DNA of 64,000 nt from Zea mays (GCF_902167145.1 NC_050098.1:110088207-110152206), one strand, 5' to 3'; positions 22,348-35,718 are shown, numbered from the stretch's first letter. Program-made: numbers and translations. Notes: generated by a model from the letters alone, not told the origin.

Positions 22348-25329
22348 GATGTTTTCAAGTTGTTCATATACCTCGCTCCCATGCAAAGTTTAGTCATCAA
22401 GGAAGGGTCGGCCTTGCCTCGGCAAAGCCCGACCCTCCCTCGGGGGCTAAAAGGGGGGAACCCCCTCTGCGTCGAATTTTTTCCTCGAAAAAAGATCCTT
22501 TCTGCCAGAATGTCTTTCATGCTTTTCGACTACATCGAAAGTGGATCCTGAAAACGACGGAGTACACGTAAGCAGCCAAGGCTGACCGAGCCGAGGGACT
22601 CCTACGCCTCCAGGATACGGATACCTCACTCATCACCTTCTGCGATAAGTAACTCACGTTCGGATAAGTGATTCCGCGGACCGAACAAGTCTTCACGTTC
22701 GAAAGCTCCTCTGCCGAAGCGATTCTTCGAGCCTTCTCGACTACGTCGGTGACAGAACCCCATGGATGGGCAAGAGCGTGCGTAAGCGGCAAGGCCGACC
22801 GAGCCGAGGGATTCCTACGCCTCCAGGATATGGATGCCTCACTCATCACCTTCCGTGAGAAGCAACTCTCGCTCACACAGACAATTCTGTTACCGATGAA
22901 AAAGTCCAGATACTCGAAACAAGAGGAAAAAGAAACGTAGCTTTACAACACGGCGAGGGTGTGTTTGGGCCTCGGCGGCCGCAGAAAACACACGCTACAA
23001 GATAATCTGATCCTGCAGGCTCGGATCTTGACGGTTGAAGGGAGCAGCAGCACCCTCGGCGTCAACTACACCTTCGGCGAGGTCCGACCTAGCCTCCGAC
23101 GGCGACACGGTCCGAGGGTCTCCACTCTGAAGGACGACTTCATCATCACGCCCGGGCCATCGTCGCCCGGGTCTCCTCCAAGAATCCGGCTCGAGCAGGC
23201 GGCTCAGCTGGTCACCCTGAGGCCTCGGCCAGCTGTGCCCCGAAGACACCAGCCCGACCCGAGGCCTCGGCAGATCGACTCTGGCGTCGGTCCCACTAAC
23301 GAACGACCCGGCCAGGCTCCGGCCGACCAAGTCTTCTTTTCGAGCCAACTCTGCCTCTGTCCGAGCTGACACCGCTACCCCTGGCTTCGGCTCATCGAAG
23401 AGCGGCCGAGGGGTTCCTTTAACTAAGCAAGAGAAGCCTTGGACAGCAAGGCCGACCGAGCCGAGGGACTCCTACGCCTCCGGGATACGGATACCTCACT
23501 CGTCACCTTTGCACGGGGTGACTCACGCTTGGTGAAGCGGTTCAGACAACCAACAGGCGAGTCTTAGTGCTCGAAAATGAGGAAAAAACACGGCTCCGTG
23601 CCAAAAATACATACATGTTCAGGCCTCGATGGCCACAATGAACAAAAACACTGGCATGCAAAGTGCCATTACAAACGGAACTCCGGTTCCACCTCCGCAG
23701 GTACGAACAACCCCACTCGCTGGGGGGGCCTGCGGAGCAACAGAAGACCGACGAACGACACGCCGTCACCCGCTCCAGCAGCGGTGACGATGACGACTTC
23801 TGCTCCGGGGGGCCGAACAGCGGCAGCGATGACCTCAGGGCGGATGCTGCTGCCAGGAGGCCCCCGCCCGTGCCCAAACTCGTGAGGCAAGGACGGGCAG
23901 AAGGCCGTAGAGTTGGAGGTCGGTCCGTGGACGGCCCCGACTATCTCATCGGCGGAGGAACCTCTTCCAGCTACCGTGGCGGAAGGCAGCGCCGGGAGCG
24001 GCTCCGAAGCTACTCGCGTCCGAGAGCCGGGCACGAGGCAGCTGCCAGCGCCACGGACGGCGAACGCCCTTCCCCCTGATCACTGAGGGAAGGAGCGGGC
24101 CACCGCCCACACAGGGGCCAACCCCAACTTGGCACACTCTCCTCCCCAGCACTGGTGATGAAAATCCTTGAGGCTGAGGGAGGGGCAGAGGCCGCAGCCC
24201 GGCTTGCTTTCCCCCGCCATTGAACTGGAGGTCACCGTCTTGGGTGACCGCCGGCGGAGGGGTGCAGCCGGGCTGCATGATAAAAATCCTTGAAGCCGAA
24301 CGATGGCTGAAAGGTACCGACTCCCACGGAGTCGCGTTCCCCCAACGACGAGGCGGAAGGACTGCGGGCATCCCCCATCCGGGGGTTCGGAAGGTGGAAA
24401 GACACGATGCATAAGGGAGCGCGAAGACATGGTCGCCTTTCAAGGGGGTCACCCTCCTTTTAAAGGCGACTCTCCCTACTTGCGTCCCCAACCGTCGTGG
24501 GCTGAGTCTTCTCCGACACGCTCCAAGGTCCTCCCCCTACGGCGCGGGGGCTGGGTCCCACACGTCATGCAAGCCGGCCCAGAGCAGAAGAAGCCAAACC
24601 GCCGCGCGCGGTGCATGCAACCGCCCAGCGGTTACAAGCAATTCTCCACTTTTGCCCAGACCAGCGGGTGAAAGGGCGGGCAGCCATGCAGGCGGCATGC
24701 AACCGCGCCAAGTGGGTGCACCTCTCCGACTTCCAACGCGCCCAGCATGGAAGCCCACGCCCACGCGCCATGCAACTGGCGCGCCGGTCGCTGCGTGCAA
24801 GCAACTGCACTGCCACTCGCACCACTGCCACGCCTCCTCGACTACGGAACCAGCACCGCGACTCGAGGCAACCCTGCGTACGACCCAGCAGTGCCAGCCA
24901 GGCGCGACGGTCAATGCGGCCAAAAATGGGCTGGCAGTGATGGCGGTGGCAGGCGGGCGGGAGCAGCGGTCACGTCGTCAGCCAAGCTTACGTCCCATCC
25001 TGGGGCAGTGAGAGAGCCCTCTCTCACGGCGTGAAGACGACACGCCCGTGTTCCGTTCCTCGAACGGCTCGCGCACGCGCAACGGCCGCCCCGCGAACCA
25101 CTCGCCCCGTCGCATTAACTCCGCGGCGGGACAGGCGGCGTCTCTGACAGGGGAAGCGAGCGACGCTTCGCCTTCGCCATAATGACCGCGTCAAAAAAGG
25201 TACGCCGCGTCATTCGATTTCATGTCCTTTTCCTTTCCCTCTTTCTCTCTCTTACAACAGGGACCGGGAAAGGGGGATACCCCGAAAAGGACCCTTCTCC
25301 GTGAAGGAAACAGGCTCCGAGCCTCCCTA

Positions 25330-25520
25330 CTGATCAGAGGTTCGAAGGCTGGCCCCTCGGAGGGGTTCAACAGCCGCCTCAGAGCACGTGGGCTCCACAC
25401 CCACTACTGGTCAGAGGTTCGAAGGCCGGCCCCTCGGAAGGGTTCAACGGCTGCCTCAGGCCACTCGGGCTCCGCGCCCACTACTGATCAGGGGTTCGTA
25501 GGCTGGCCATCGAAGGGTTC
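25330..25520 (+). repeat. Tandem 83-bp repeat in the post-pol region of D
   Basis: Three successive copies start with AGAGGTTCGAAGGCTGGCCC (third copy: AGGGGTTCGTAGGCTGGCC) and run through CAGCCGCCTCAG. The last copy is incomplete and slightly deleted. Confidence 0.75.
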
Positions 25521-26249
25521 ACAGCCGCCTCAGACACAGAGCGAGGGATGACCATGGGTACGTTCGATACATAACCAAGGCTCGGGCTACGCTCCCGAGG
25601 TACCCTAGGACATTTCCGAGACCAGCAGGAACGATCTTGTAACGGAATCCCATCAGAGGGAGGCATCGAGCCCTCGGACCCCGTCGACAGGGGACTGGGT
25701 CCGGCAGATCACCCGCAGGTACTTTTGGGCGCGCCTCTGGGCCTCTAGCCGACCCCTAACAAATGGGGCACGGACGTCCGCTCGGATTACCCACCAGCAG
25801 CTCACCGGAGACACCATGTTCGGCGCCCACCGAGGGCAACATGGCGCTTTCCCCCCCTCCTCCTTGCGGAAAGGCGACGCAGGGGCGTATGTAAAAAAGT
25901 TGAGTCTGTCCCTGATCGTCCTCTCGCCCTATGCAGAGGCTCGGGGGCTGCTCTCGCAAACCCAGCTCCGGCCAAACCGTTGACAGCATCAACATACCAG
26001 CCCGAGAACTTGGAACCCGACCGTGCACCCGGGCTACGGCCAGCTCGCATGAGGGAACGACCAGACCAGCCGAAGCATTACGCGAGGCATTAAGACCTCG
26101 GAGGAGTCAAACCACTCCTCCGAGGCCTCGGGGGCTACACCCGGCGGGTGCGCTCGCGCGCACCCACCGGAACAAAACGCAACCGAGAAAGGTTGGTCCC
26201 CTTGGAAAAAAGTGCAACGAAAGCCTCCAAGCGAGTGCTAACACTCCCT

Positions 26250-26267
26250 TCGAGGCTTGGGGGCTAC
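26250..26267 (+). promoter_or_regulatory. Polypurine tract region of D
   Basis: TCGAGGCTTGGGGGCTAC lies directly before the 3' LTR. The G-rich core GGGGGCTAC is the expected primer site for plus-strand DNA synthesis; the A/B/E group has the similar GGGGCTAC. Confidence 0.55.
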
Positions 26268-27998
26268 TGTAGGGGACCATAATTAGGGGTACCCTCAAGT
26301 CTCCTAATTCTCAGCTGGTAACCACCATCAGCATAAAGCTGCAAAGGCCTGATGGGTGCGATTAAGTCAGGGATCGGTCAATTCGAGGGACTCGATCACG
26401 CCTCGCCCGAGCCTAGCCTCGGACACGGGCAGCCGACCCCGAAGGATCTCCGTCTCGCCCGAGGCCCCCCTCCAGCGGCGAACATACTTCCGGCTCGCTC
26501 GAGGCCCTATCTTCGCCAAGAAGCAACCCTGACCAAATCGCCACGCCAACCGACCAGATCGCAGGAGCATTTAATGCAAAGGAGGCCTGACACCTTTATC
26601 CTGACACGCGTCCTCCAGTCGACAGAGCCGAAGTGACCGCAGTCACTTTGCCGCTCCACTGACCGGCCTGACAGAAGGACAGCGCCGCCTGCGCCGCTCT
26701 GACTGCTGTGCCGCTCGACAGAGTGAGGCTGACAGGCAGTCAGGCCCGACCTCAGGCACCATAGGAAGCTCCGCTTCGCCCGACCCAGGGCTCGGACTCG
26801 GGCTCAGCCCCAGAAGACGGCGAACTCCGCTCCGCCCGACCCAGGGCTCGGACTCGGGCTCAGCCCCGGAAGACGGCGAACTCCACTCCGCCCGACCCAG
26901 GGCTCGGACTTGGGCTCGGCCCCCGAAGACGGCGAACTCCGCTCCGCCCGACCCAGGGCTCGGACTCGGGCTCAGCCCCGGAAGACGGCGAACTCCGCTC
27001 CGCCCGACCCAGGGCTCGGACTCGGGCTCAGCCCCGAAAGACGGCGAACTCCGCTCCGCCCGGCCCAGGGCTCGGACTCGGGCTCAGCCCTGGAAGACGG
27101 CAAACTCTGCTCCGCCCGACCCAGGGCTCGGACTTGGGCTCGGCCCCAGAAGACGACGAACTCCGCCTCGCCCGACCCCAGGGCTCGGACTCAGCCCTAG
27201 CCTCAGCCGACGGTCTCCGCCTCGCCCGACCCAGGGGCTCGGACTCGACCACGGCCACGGAAGACAGACTCGACCTCGACCTCGGAGGAGCCTCCACATC
27301 GCCCAACCTAGGGCGCGGACCGACCACGTCGACAGGAGGCGCCATCATTACCCTACCCCAAGCTGACTCAGGCTACAGGGAACAAGACGGGCGTCCCATC
27401 TGGCTCGCTCCGCCAGATAGGCAATGATGGCGCCCCACACGCTATGTGACGACAGCGGCTCTCAGCCCCCTTACGGAAGCAAGAGGACGTCAGCAAGGAC
27501 TCGACAGCCCTGACAGCTGTCCTTTCGCCAGGCTCCAGCGCTCCTCCGACGGCCACGACACCACACGAACCGGGTGCCAAAACCTCTTCGGCTGCCACGA
27601 CGGCATGTACTTAGGGCGCTAGCTCTCCTCCGCTAGACACGTAGCACTCTGCTACACCCCCCATTGTACACCTGGATCCTCCCCTTACGCCTATAAAAGG
27701 AAGGACCAGGGCCCTCTTATAGAGGGTCGGCCGCGCGGGGACGAGGACGAGATAGGCGCTCGCGTGAGGCCGCTCGCTCCCTCTCCCGCGTGGACGCTTG
27801 TAACCCCCTACTGCAAGCGCACCCGACCTGGGCGCGGGACGAACACGAAGGCCGCGGGATTTCCACCTCTCTCACGTCCGTCTCCGGCCGCCTTTGTTCC
27901 CCCTGCGCGCTCGGCCTCGCGCCGACCCATCTGGGCTGGGGCACGCGGCGACATTTCACTCATCGGCCCAGGGACCCCCCGGTCTCGAAACGCCGACA
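26268..27998 (+). repeat. 3' LTR of element D
   Basis: TGTAGGGGACC...CGCCGACA, 1,731 bp, with TATAAAAGG at 27692-27700. The array at about 26770-27245 has one more unit than in the 5' LTR. An open frame starting at 27764 runs from this LTR into the pol of B; this fusion is an accident of the insertion. Confidence 0.92.
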
Positions 27999-28003
27999 CA
28001 AAG

Positions 28004-31000
28004 GCTTTCAGACAGATGCAAGAACGAGAGAACAAGATTCATGATGCAACACACCCTCTTTGTGGCTTCGGGGGGAGACAGATTGTGGCACTTGGTAAAA
28101 TGACAATGTCAGTTACCTTCGGTTATGTCCACAACACAAGGTCTAAACAAGTTGCCTTTGACATCGTTGACATGGAATACCCATACAATGCAATCATTGG
28201 TCGAGGGATGCTTAATGCCTTCAAAGCCATACTCCACCCAACATACTTGTGCATGAAGATACCTTTGGAACAAGGGCCCATTACTGTTCATGGGAGTCAA
28301 GAAGCTGCCAGGAGAGCTGAAGGGAGTTGGACGGATTCGAAGGCGATCCATAACATAAATGGAGTCGAAGCTTGTCAACAATATAAGCACAAAAAAGAGA
28401 AGGCTGCTTCGGCAGATCAGCCAAAGCCTATGCTCCTGTGTGAAGATATAGCAGATCAAAGGGTACTGCTGGGATCTCAGTTATCTAACGAACAAGAAAA
28501 GAATATGCTAAGATTTTTTTTCAACAACAAAGATGTCTTCGCTTGGACAGCTAATGATCTCTATGGTGTTAACAGAGATGTCACTGAACATTCACTCAAT
28601 GTGGATCCATCTTTTAGGCCAAGGAAGCAAAGACTTCGGACAATGTCTGAGGATAAAGCCGAAGGTGCTCGTAATGAAGTAAAAAGACTTCTCAGTGCTG
28701 GTGTTATCAGAGAAGTAACATATCTAGAGTGGCTAGCCAACACTGTTATGGTGAAGAAGGCTGATGGGAAATGGAGAATGTGTATTGATTTCACAGATCT
28801 CAACAAGGCATGTCTAAAGGACGAGTTCCCTTTACCAAGAATAGACTCCCTTGTCGATGCAGCAGCTTCTTCGGAACTTATGAGCCTATTGGAGTGCTAC
28901 TCAGGCTATCACCAGATTTGGATGAAGAAAAAAGATGAGCCAAAAACAAGCTTCATAACTCCCAGTGGTACTTATTGTTACCTTCGGATCCCTGAGGGGC
29001 TCAAGAATGTTGGAGGAAGCTTCAGCAGAATGACAGCCAAGGTTCTTCACTCTCAAATAGGAAGGAATGTGCTGACTTATGTTGATGACATCATAGTAAA
29101 AGGCACGAAACAAGAGAATCATATTGCCGATTTGCAAGAGATGTTTGCCAATTTCAGGCAACCTGGTCTCAAGTTAAATCCAGAAAAGTGTGTTTTTAGA
29201 GTAAAAAAGGGCAAGTTTATTGGTTGTCTGGTATCAACAAAGGGAATTGAAGCTAACCCAAGTAAGATCGAAGCTATTCTTTGGATGGAGCCGCCAAATT
29301 CAAAGAAGGGGGCTCAATGATTGGCAGGAAGGCTGGCATCATTAAATAGATTTATATCAAGATCAGTAGAAAGGAATCTACCATTCTTTGAAATACTAAA
29401 GTTAGCCGAAGTTTTTCAATGGGGTCCGGCTCAACAAAAGGCTTTCGAAGAGTTAAAGCAATACTTGATAGACTTGACAACTCTAACTCCACCTTCATCA
29501 GGAACTCTGTTACTCCTGTATGTGGCAGCCTCTCATTCTGCAGTCAGCGCAGCACTTGTATAGGAGAAGCAAGTTGGCTAAGTAAAAAGACAAGCACTAG
29601 TATACTTCGTCTCTGAAGTACTCAGTTTATCAAAGAAAAATTACACATAATTGGAGAAGGTGTTGTATGCTGTGCTAATGGCCTCCAGAAAGCTTTGGCA
29701 TTACTTTCAAGCCTATCATATAATAGTCCCTTCATCACAACCTCTGCAAGATATAATGAGAAACAGAGAAGCCACAGGAAGAAATGGAAAATGGGCTGCA
29801 GAACTATTGATTATGTACATAGATCCTCAATTCAGTCTCAGGCATTAGCAGATTTCATTGCTGATTGGACGCCAGGGGCTCAGGGAGAAGAAGCGATAAA
29901 AGATGTCGAAGCCTGGATAGTATTCTGTGACGGTTCTTGGGGAACCTTCGGCGCAGGAGCGGCTGCTGTTCTAATAGCACCCTCTAAAGTTAGGACATTC
30001 TGCGCAGCAAGACTGGACTTTAGTTGTACAAATAACATTGCTGAATATGAAGCCCTTCTGTTGGGGCTTCGGAAGCTAAAGGCAATGGGAATAAGAAGGG
30101 CAGTCCTTAAAACTGATTCTCAAGTTATTTCTGGCCATATAGACAAAAGCAGCAAGGCAAGGGATCCGAAGCTTGAAAAATACTTGGATACAGTCCGAAG
30201 ATTGGAGGCTTCTTTCGAAGGATTTTCTGTAAAAAATATTCCAAGAGGGGGAAATGAGCATGCAGATCTGCTAGCTAATTCAGCGGCACAAGGGCTCCCT
30301 CTACCTTCGGAAGTATTCTTTGAGACAATAAAAGCACCTTCGGTTGAACTTATGGAGGGAGCAGTGCTTGCAATATCACCAGTACATAGTGAAGATTGGA
30401 GGACTGAAATTATATCTTTCCTCCAAGGTAACTTTCTTTCGGATGACGAAGTTTATAATAAAAGAATGGAAGCAAGGACAAGACCATATGTGATAATAGA
30501 AGGGGAGTTATACAAACATGGAGTCTGCTCTCCACTACTCAAGTGTTTATCCAGAACCGAAGGTCAAGAGCTGATGAAAGAAATACATGCAGGTTTATGT
30601 GGATCTCATATTGGGTCTAGGCCTTTGCTAGGAAAGGTCTTTAGACAAGGATTTTATTGGCCGATGCAGCTTCGGATGCAGCAGATCTAGTTCAAAAGTG
30701 TGAAAATTGTCAAAAATGTGAAAGAGACCAGAAACAACCTTCATCTCTAACCCAGTTAATACAGCCTACTTGGCCACTGCAAAGGTGGGGTCTGGATTTG
30801 TTAGGTCCACTTCCACCTGCACAAGGAAATTTGAAATATGTCATTGTAGTAGTGGAATATTTCTCTAAGTGGATCGAAGAAAAACCTTTAGCCACAATAA
30901 CTTCGGCCACAGTACAGAAATTCTTTTGGCAAAACATTGTTTGCCGCTTCGACGTGCCGATGGCAATAACTGTGGACAATGGAACATAATTTGATGCCGA

Positions 31001-31622
31001 AACATTCAAAGATTACTATGACCGAATTGGTACAAAGATTCATTTTGCATCAGTAAGGCATCCAGAGTCAAATGGGCTAGTAGAAAGAGCAAATGGCATT
31101 ATAATGACAGGAATAATGAAGTTAATATTCAATCTGCCCAGAGGAAAGTGGTCAGATGAGTTGATTAAAGTGGTGTGGAGCCACAACACAACTATGTCAA
31201 GGTCAACAGGATTTACACCCTTCAAGCTCCTGTTTGGTGACGAAGCAATAACACCAGAAGAAGCAAAGACAGGATCAATAAAAACAAAAGCTTCGGCGGA
31301 AGACGAAGCTGATTATCAAACAACAAAAGATACTATAGAAGGGACCAGACTTCATGCTATAGAACACATCAACAAATATCAGGCTGAAACAATAAGATGG
31401 CGTGACTGGAAAGTTCGATTGAAAAACATCAAGCCAGAGCATTTGGTGCTTCGGAGAGTGGCTAACCCAGATACAGTGGGCAAGTTACAACTGAAGTGGG
31501 AAGGTCCTTTTCTAGTAGTATCTTCGTCAAGACCCGGTTCTTACAGATTAAAGTATATGGACAGCAACGACATACCCAGATCTTGGAATGCGAATGAGCT
31601 TCGACGGTACTGTGTAATTTGA
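28004..31622 (+). pseudogene. pol: Pol of element B: protease end, RT, RNase H, integrase; broken
   Basis: The protease resumes with AFRQMQEREN; a conserved block with MEYPYNAIIGRG follows. RT has the catalytic LTYVDDIIVKG (YVDD at 29078-29089). The second RNase H begins near 29910 (WIVFCDGSWGTFGAGAA). Integrase has a His/Cys finger ending CENCQKC, then GLDLLGPL, TVDNGT and NGLVERANG, and the tail WEGPFLVVSSS before the TGA at 31620. Stops lie at 29318 (TGA), 29561, 29579 and 29648 (TAG/TAA) and 30987 (TAA); most fit C-to-T change of Gln or Arg codons. Frame changes lie near 29830 and 30665. The domain order is that of Tat-lineage gypsy elements. It cannot make a full enzyme as it stands. Confidence 0.9.
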
Positions 31623-31794
31623 TGTAATCTTCTTTCATTTTTTCTATGGCACTCTTTTCCTTTCAGGAGGGGAGAAAGGTTTTTAATGGGGCCATAGCTT
31701 GTAATTTTTCATTCTTATTTAGCCCTACACAATACAAGGGCCAAAATCCCCCAAAGATGTAATATGTAAAATCAGAGCCTACACCATCGAGTGC

Positions 31795-32160
31795 AAAAAG
31801 AAAACAAGGAAAAGCTCAAAAGACGTCCCCAAGGGGATGCAGAGCATGACGAAGCTGCAAAAAGTCGTTCCTAAGGGAGCACAGAGTAAGTTTTCTGCTT
31901 AGAAGTCATTCCTAAGGGAATGCAGAGCCAAATACCACCGAAATAGAAGGTGACGAAGTTGCAAAAAGTCGTTCCTAAGGGAGCGCAGAGTATGTTTTCT
32001 GCTCAGAAGTCGTTCCTAAGGGAATGCAGAGCCAAATACCACCGAAATAGAAGGTGAAGAAGCTCCAAAGTCGTTCCTAAGGGGATGCAGAGCTTAAATG
32101 CCACCAAAATATAAGGTGAAGAAGCTCCAAAGTCGTTCCTAAGGGGATGTAGAGTCTAGG
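31795..32160 (+). repeat. Minisatellite between pol and the antisense gene (element B)
   Basis: Units contain AGTCGTTCCTAAGGGA followed by GCAGAG, with the spacer AAATACCACCGAAATAGAAG. The unit is shared with A, E and F, although what lies upstream is pol here and gag there. Confidence 0.85.
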
Positions 32161-32572
32161 TGTGGCTTCATGTGTGTTCGGGACATTCATTTGCACATTA
32201 CATTACATCATACATTGCATTCATACACATTCATTTAGACATTTGTAGGATCATCATCAGCATAACATGAAGCATGAACAGAAATACTCCATCTTCGACG
32301 ACAGTGCTTCGATGAATACAAATAAGCTTTGTTTCAAACGAATATATGTGACGCAACAGCATGCTTCGTTATTTACGAAAAGAAGGGAAGGTGTTTTTCG
32401 CCTTCGGCTCAAAAAATACAAGTTCCGTCCACAACAAAGCAACTTATACATGGATGAAAAGGTAAAAATATATTACAAAGTATGAATAGTTATATATAGT
32501 ATTGTTCAATCCTCGACTACAGTTTTTTCTACAAAGTTAATACAAATGTTCCTAAGCCCTATATAGGCAGAC
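32161..32572. other. Spacer between the minisatellite and the antisense gene (element B)
   Basis: A CATTACATCATACATTG-type tract at about 32190-32240 matches A and F. The conserved block GGGAAGGTGTTTTTCG lies at 32385-32400 and is followed by CCTTCGGCTC. No gene is seen. Confidence 0.5.
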
Positions 32573-35548
32573 CTAAAGAGAAGCTTCAGCAGCCTTCAGA
32601 ACGTGCATCGGATTATCAATCTTTGGCACCACCATCATGCAAAACAAACAAACGGTATAAGGTAAAAAGTAATTACAAGAGAAGGCAAGCAACAGGAATA
32701 AGTTTCATACCGGTTTGAGTAAGTTTCGGGCTTCGTCACCAGCCAATTCTCGCCCACCCTTAGCCTAAATTTGAGTTATAAATCTGTTTCCAATGCTCCA
32801 AGCTTCGCTGGGGATATCAACCAAATCTGTTGGAGACATACTGAAGGTTGGTATATTTATCGTCTTTGCGTGCATGCAACCAGCCTTCATAAATGTTGTA
32901 GCTGTGCCGCGAGAAGCTAGCAAGGCACAAAAGTCACTGTGCCTGGCTATCATTTCATCAAGAGCATCAACTTCATTTTCAATATGATCGAAGGTGTTTG
33001 GTATGTATTCAATCGAAGGGGTAATATCTTCAGAGCTGGCCCCAACCGAGCTGAAGACCTTTTTCAACCGTTGCACGCAACGGCTACCGAATTCTAGACA
33101 CTTGTTCCGAAGCTCTTTCAAAGACTCCCGCAGCATCATATTATTATCAGCTTCGACTTTGCATTTTGGTTGCAGTTCTTGTTTCTCTTGCTCGAAGCAT
33201 TCTAAATTTTTCTTTAAAATTTCTTGCGCCTGGAGAAGCTCCTCGGTTAATCTGGCATTTTCAGTTTGAAGCTCTACGAGGGAGCCCTCTATCGCCTGAA
33301 GCAGGAAGTCTTTCTTCTCAAGAGTGGCTTCGTAATCTTTAATTTTGCTTTCTAAGCCCTCGATTATGATTTCATTCTTCTTGTCTTCGAGGCCTTGTTG
33401 CATTCTCAGTGCCTTACTCAGCAGCATACTCTGTAAAGATAAGCCGACATCAGAAAACATTGCTTCATCACAAAAATAAAAGAAATTCAGACAGCAGAAT
33501 TTTACCTTGAAGTTGGAGCAAAACAAACTGTCGATGATATGTTGTCGTCGGTAGCCGCTGATATCAGCTTCAAGCTTCGGAAAACCGACACTCTTCGACA
33601 GAGTGTCGATTATCTTTGCCCCGGCACGGTCTCGAATACATCATAAGGCCCCTTCGTCGATTCCACCAAAGAGCATAGCCCCTCGCTGATAGCCACATGA
33701 TATACCATATTCCTGTAGCTCCTTTTCAGACTCGGATAATTCTTGACTGACCAGTTACGAAGGTCGAAGTCCTTTTCTTCCGAAGCGGCATCGGTAATCT
33801 TTTCCCTTTGTCAGGCACTATGGCCATGACCTTCTCTACAGCCGTAGCCATCTCTTCCGCAGCCATATCCGAGAGCATTTTATCAATCCCAGATAGTGTA
33901 CTCTCAAGGTTGGCAGCTTCAACAGCAGCTGCAGCTTCGGCAGAGGCATCAGCTTCGGCATTGGCCTCGGCACTTGCAATAGGTGTTATTTTGGATGCCG
34001 AGGCCGGCGGTGGCGTCCGTTCAATAGCTTGCATGACTATAACGATTCTTCGTTTTTTCTGCCCGACAGTCTTCTTCTTTGTAGCCGAAGGATCTTCCTT
34101 CTTCTATAAAATTTTCATCAGTTCTGGCCCCAGTGGACTTAGCAGCTGGATAGGTAAAGATTTAGTCATTACCTTTAAAATTTCTGCTACTTGGGCATCT
34201 AGAGGCATCGAAGGAGTATCCTTTGCTGCCTCGGTTATCTTTGACTCTGGACTTTCAGCCTTTCTTTTCTTCGAAGCAGCAGCCTTGGGCTCAGGAGTGG
34301 ATTTTCTTTTCTTTGAAGCTTTTTCATCCTCCTTTACCATTCTAGCAGCTTGCCTGCTCAGAATACTGACAATTCTCTTTCTTTTCACACCTTCGGCACC
34401 TTTATCAAGCCTTTCATAATCAGGATATTCAAATTTTAAGGCATCCATCACTCGGTTCAACCTTCGTTTGGGTCGGGTGCCAAAGGCTGCGGTCATCAGT
34501 TGATCTTCTTTCTTGGTAAAATTCCCATGTATTTCATTACACATGGTTTCAATCATCTCCAGCCATTCATGGCAAGGCTATTTAAACTATTTTTCAACCT
34601 TGAAACGATAAGCTAGTCGAACAAGTTCATGCTTCTTCTTCGTTTCTTTCATCTTTGGCAATCCCCAGCCGCTTGACGTTGGATGTCCGGTTGGCCAAAT
34701 ATTCCTGCACCAGGTCCCTAGTACTAGCATGGCGACCCCAGTTGCATGTTGCATAGGGACCTGGTCATTCCGAAGTTTAAAGACAATGGACTCATGACCA
34801 TGGTCATCAGCTTCTCTCTATTTTTCTCATCAGCCTTCATATAAAACCATTCATTTTTTCAGCAGGTTGGCCACTTTGTGCGGTAGCTGAGGACTGGTGC
34901 CTTCGTATCCTTGCGATACGCAAAATTGTAACAACCAAAATTTTCGTGAAGACCATCTGCCCTGGTGTTTGTCTGATAGTGCAACTCATGCACACGACAG
35001 AAAGCTTCGGCATCAGGGCTCATTCCTTGGCTTCAAAGGGCTCAGATAAAGACGCTGAGCCTAACAATGGCGTTAGGGGTCAGCTGATGAAGATATATTT
35101 CGAAATTTTTTAGGACTTCCTCAATCATCTCATTCAGAGAAAATCTCAGTCCTGCCTTGAAAAATCTCTTAAAAACCACTACTTCATCATTATTTGGTGC
35201 TGGGGTTGTCTCTTCTCCGGCAAATCGGACAAGTTTGCTTTCAGCTCCCCCAAAATAGCCTAGTTTCATCATCATGGGCATGTCGTCTTCGGAAACAGTA
35301 GATTTCTCAAAATCTAGATGGCTGGGCTTTGTTGGGATCAAAATACTGTAATCTTCTTCACTTTCATCAACATTTTCTTCTTCAACAACAGTCTGTTCAG
35401 CTTCGGCATCAGGAGCACCTTCGTCAATAACTCCCTCAGTCACAACTAGACCTAATTGTTCCATGACTTCTGAAATTGTTGCTGTCCCAATGACCTCGGT
35501 CTCTTCTCCCTCACGAGACACCCTTGCAGTTGATCGCACTCTGGCCAT
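32573..35548 (-). pseudogene. Antisense gene of element B (PF04195-like, coiled coil), broken
   Basis: ATG 35548 (MARVRSTARVSREGEET) opens an acidic N-terminal region, then VVVFKRFFKAGLRFSL and YLHQLTPNAIVRLSVFI, the part resembling the 'putative gypsy type transposon' family. Stops and frame changes break the next 500 bp. At 34556-34104 a Lys/Arg-rich stretch with SKKRKAESPESK could act as a nuclear localisation signal, and an Ala/Glu-rich region follows. After intron 1 (33505-33431), exon 2 encodes a strong coiled coil (33430 to about 33000) and a block with HSDFCALLASRG that aligns with A and E. A second donor lies at 32710; its acceptor is unclear, so the last exon is tentative. The gene is read against pol and ends toward the minisatellite. 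Biochemical role unknown. Confidence 0.7.
33431..33505 (-). other. Intron 1 of the antisense gene, element B
   Basis: On the minus strand the donor reads CTTCAAG then GTAAAATTC, and the acceptor reads CTTATCTTTACAG then AGTATGCTGC. It is 75 bp and T-rich before the acceptor. Splicing joins CSNFK to SMLLSKAL in phase 0, the same site as in A and E. Confidence 0.75.
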
Positions 35549-35718
35549 TTTGATGGTTTTTACAATTTGACGAAGCTAACTCGTCTAATGAAGCTAACTT
35601 TAAATGACGAAGTGCTCGCTTGAGAGCGTAGTGCAGAAAGCTTCGGCTACGGTTAAATTTTTTAACAGCACAACAGTGCAATGGTAATGAATGTTATGGT
35701 AACTCTTCACCAACTCGT

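Larger units (their letters stand above)
22348..26267 (+). other. 3.9-kb gene-poor region of D between pol and the 3' LTR
   Basis: No domain is recognisable on either strand; the open frames here are short, overlapping and GC-driven. Three dispersed copies of a block with CCGAGCCGAGGGACTCCTAC lie at about 22581-22640, 22797-22853 and 23451-23508. About 2.5 copies of an 83-bp unit lie at 25330-25520. TTCGAGGCCT-type words and Ser/Arg/Gly-rich frames are common. Tat-lineage elements often carry extra sense or antisense ORFs here; none can be supported in this copy. Confidence 0.6.
14072..27998 (+). mobile_element. Element D: full-length Huck-like Tat-lineage retrotransposon
   Basis: It is 13.9 kb, bounded by 1.7-kb LTRs and the duplication CAAAG at 14067-14071 and 27999-28003. 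Order: LTR, primer site, gag, protease, RT, RNase H, second RNase H-like domain, integrase, 3.9 kb without genes, polypurine tract, LTR. Size, LTR start and post-pol length recall maize Huck. The protein-coding part is the best preserved in the window: pol is a single 1,094-codon open frame. Confidence 0.92.

Noticed and set aside
22995..25551. Open frames of 80-180 codons on either strand after pol of D
   Set aside because: They overlap, are driven by composition and show no motif; an accessory gene cannot be supported from this copy alone.
14577..27245. CRISPR-like arrays
   Set aside because: The repeats have no unique spacers of constant length, and the DNA is plant nuclear retrotransposon sequence.
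27764..29320. 518-codon frame as a novel fusion protein
   Set aside because: It joins the 3' LTR of D to the interrupted pol of B across the insertion boundary at 27998; the fusion is a by-product of nesting.
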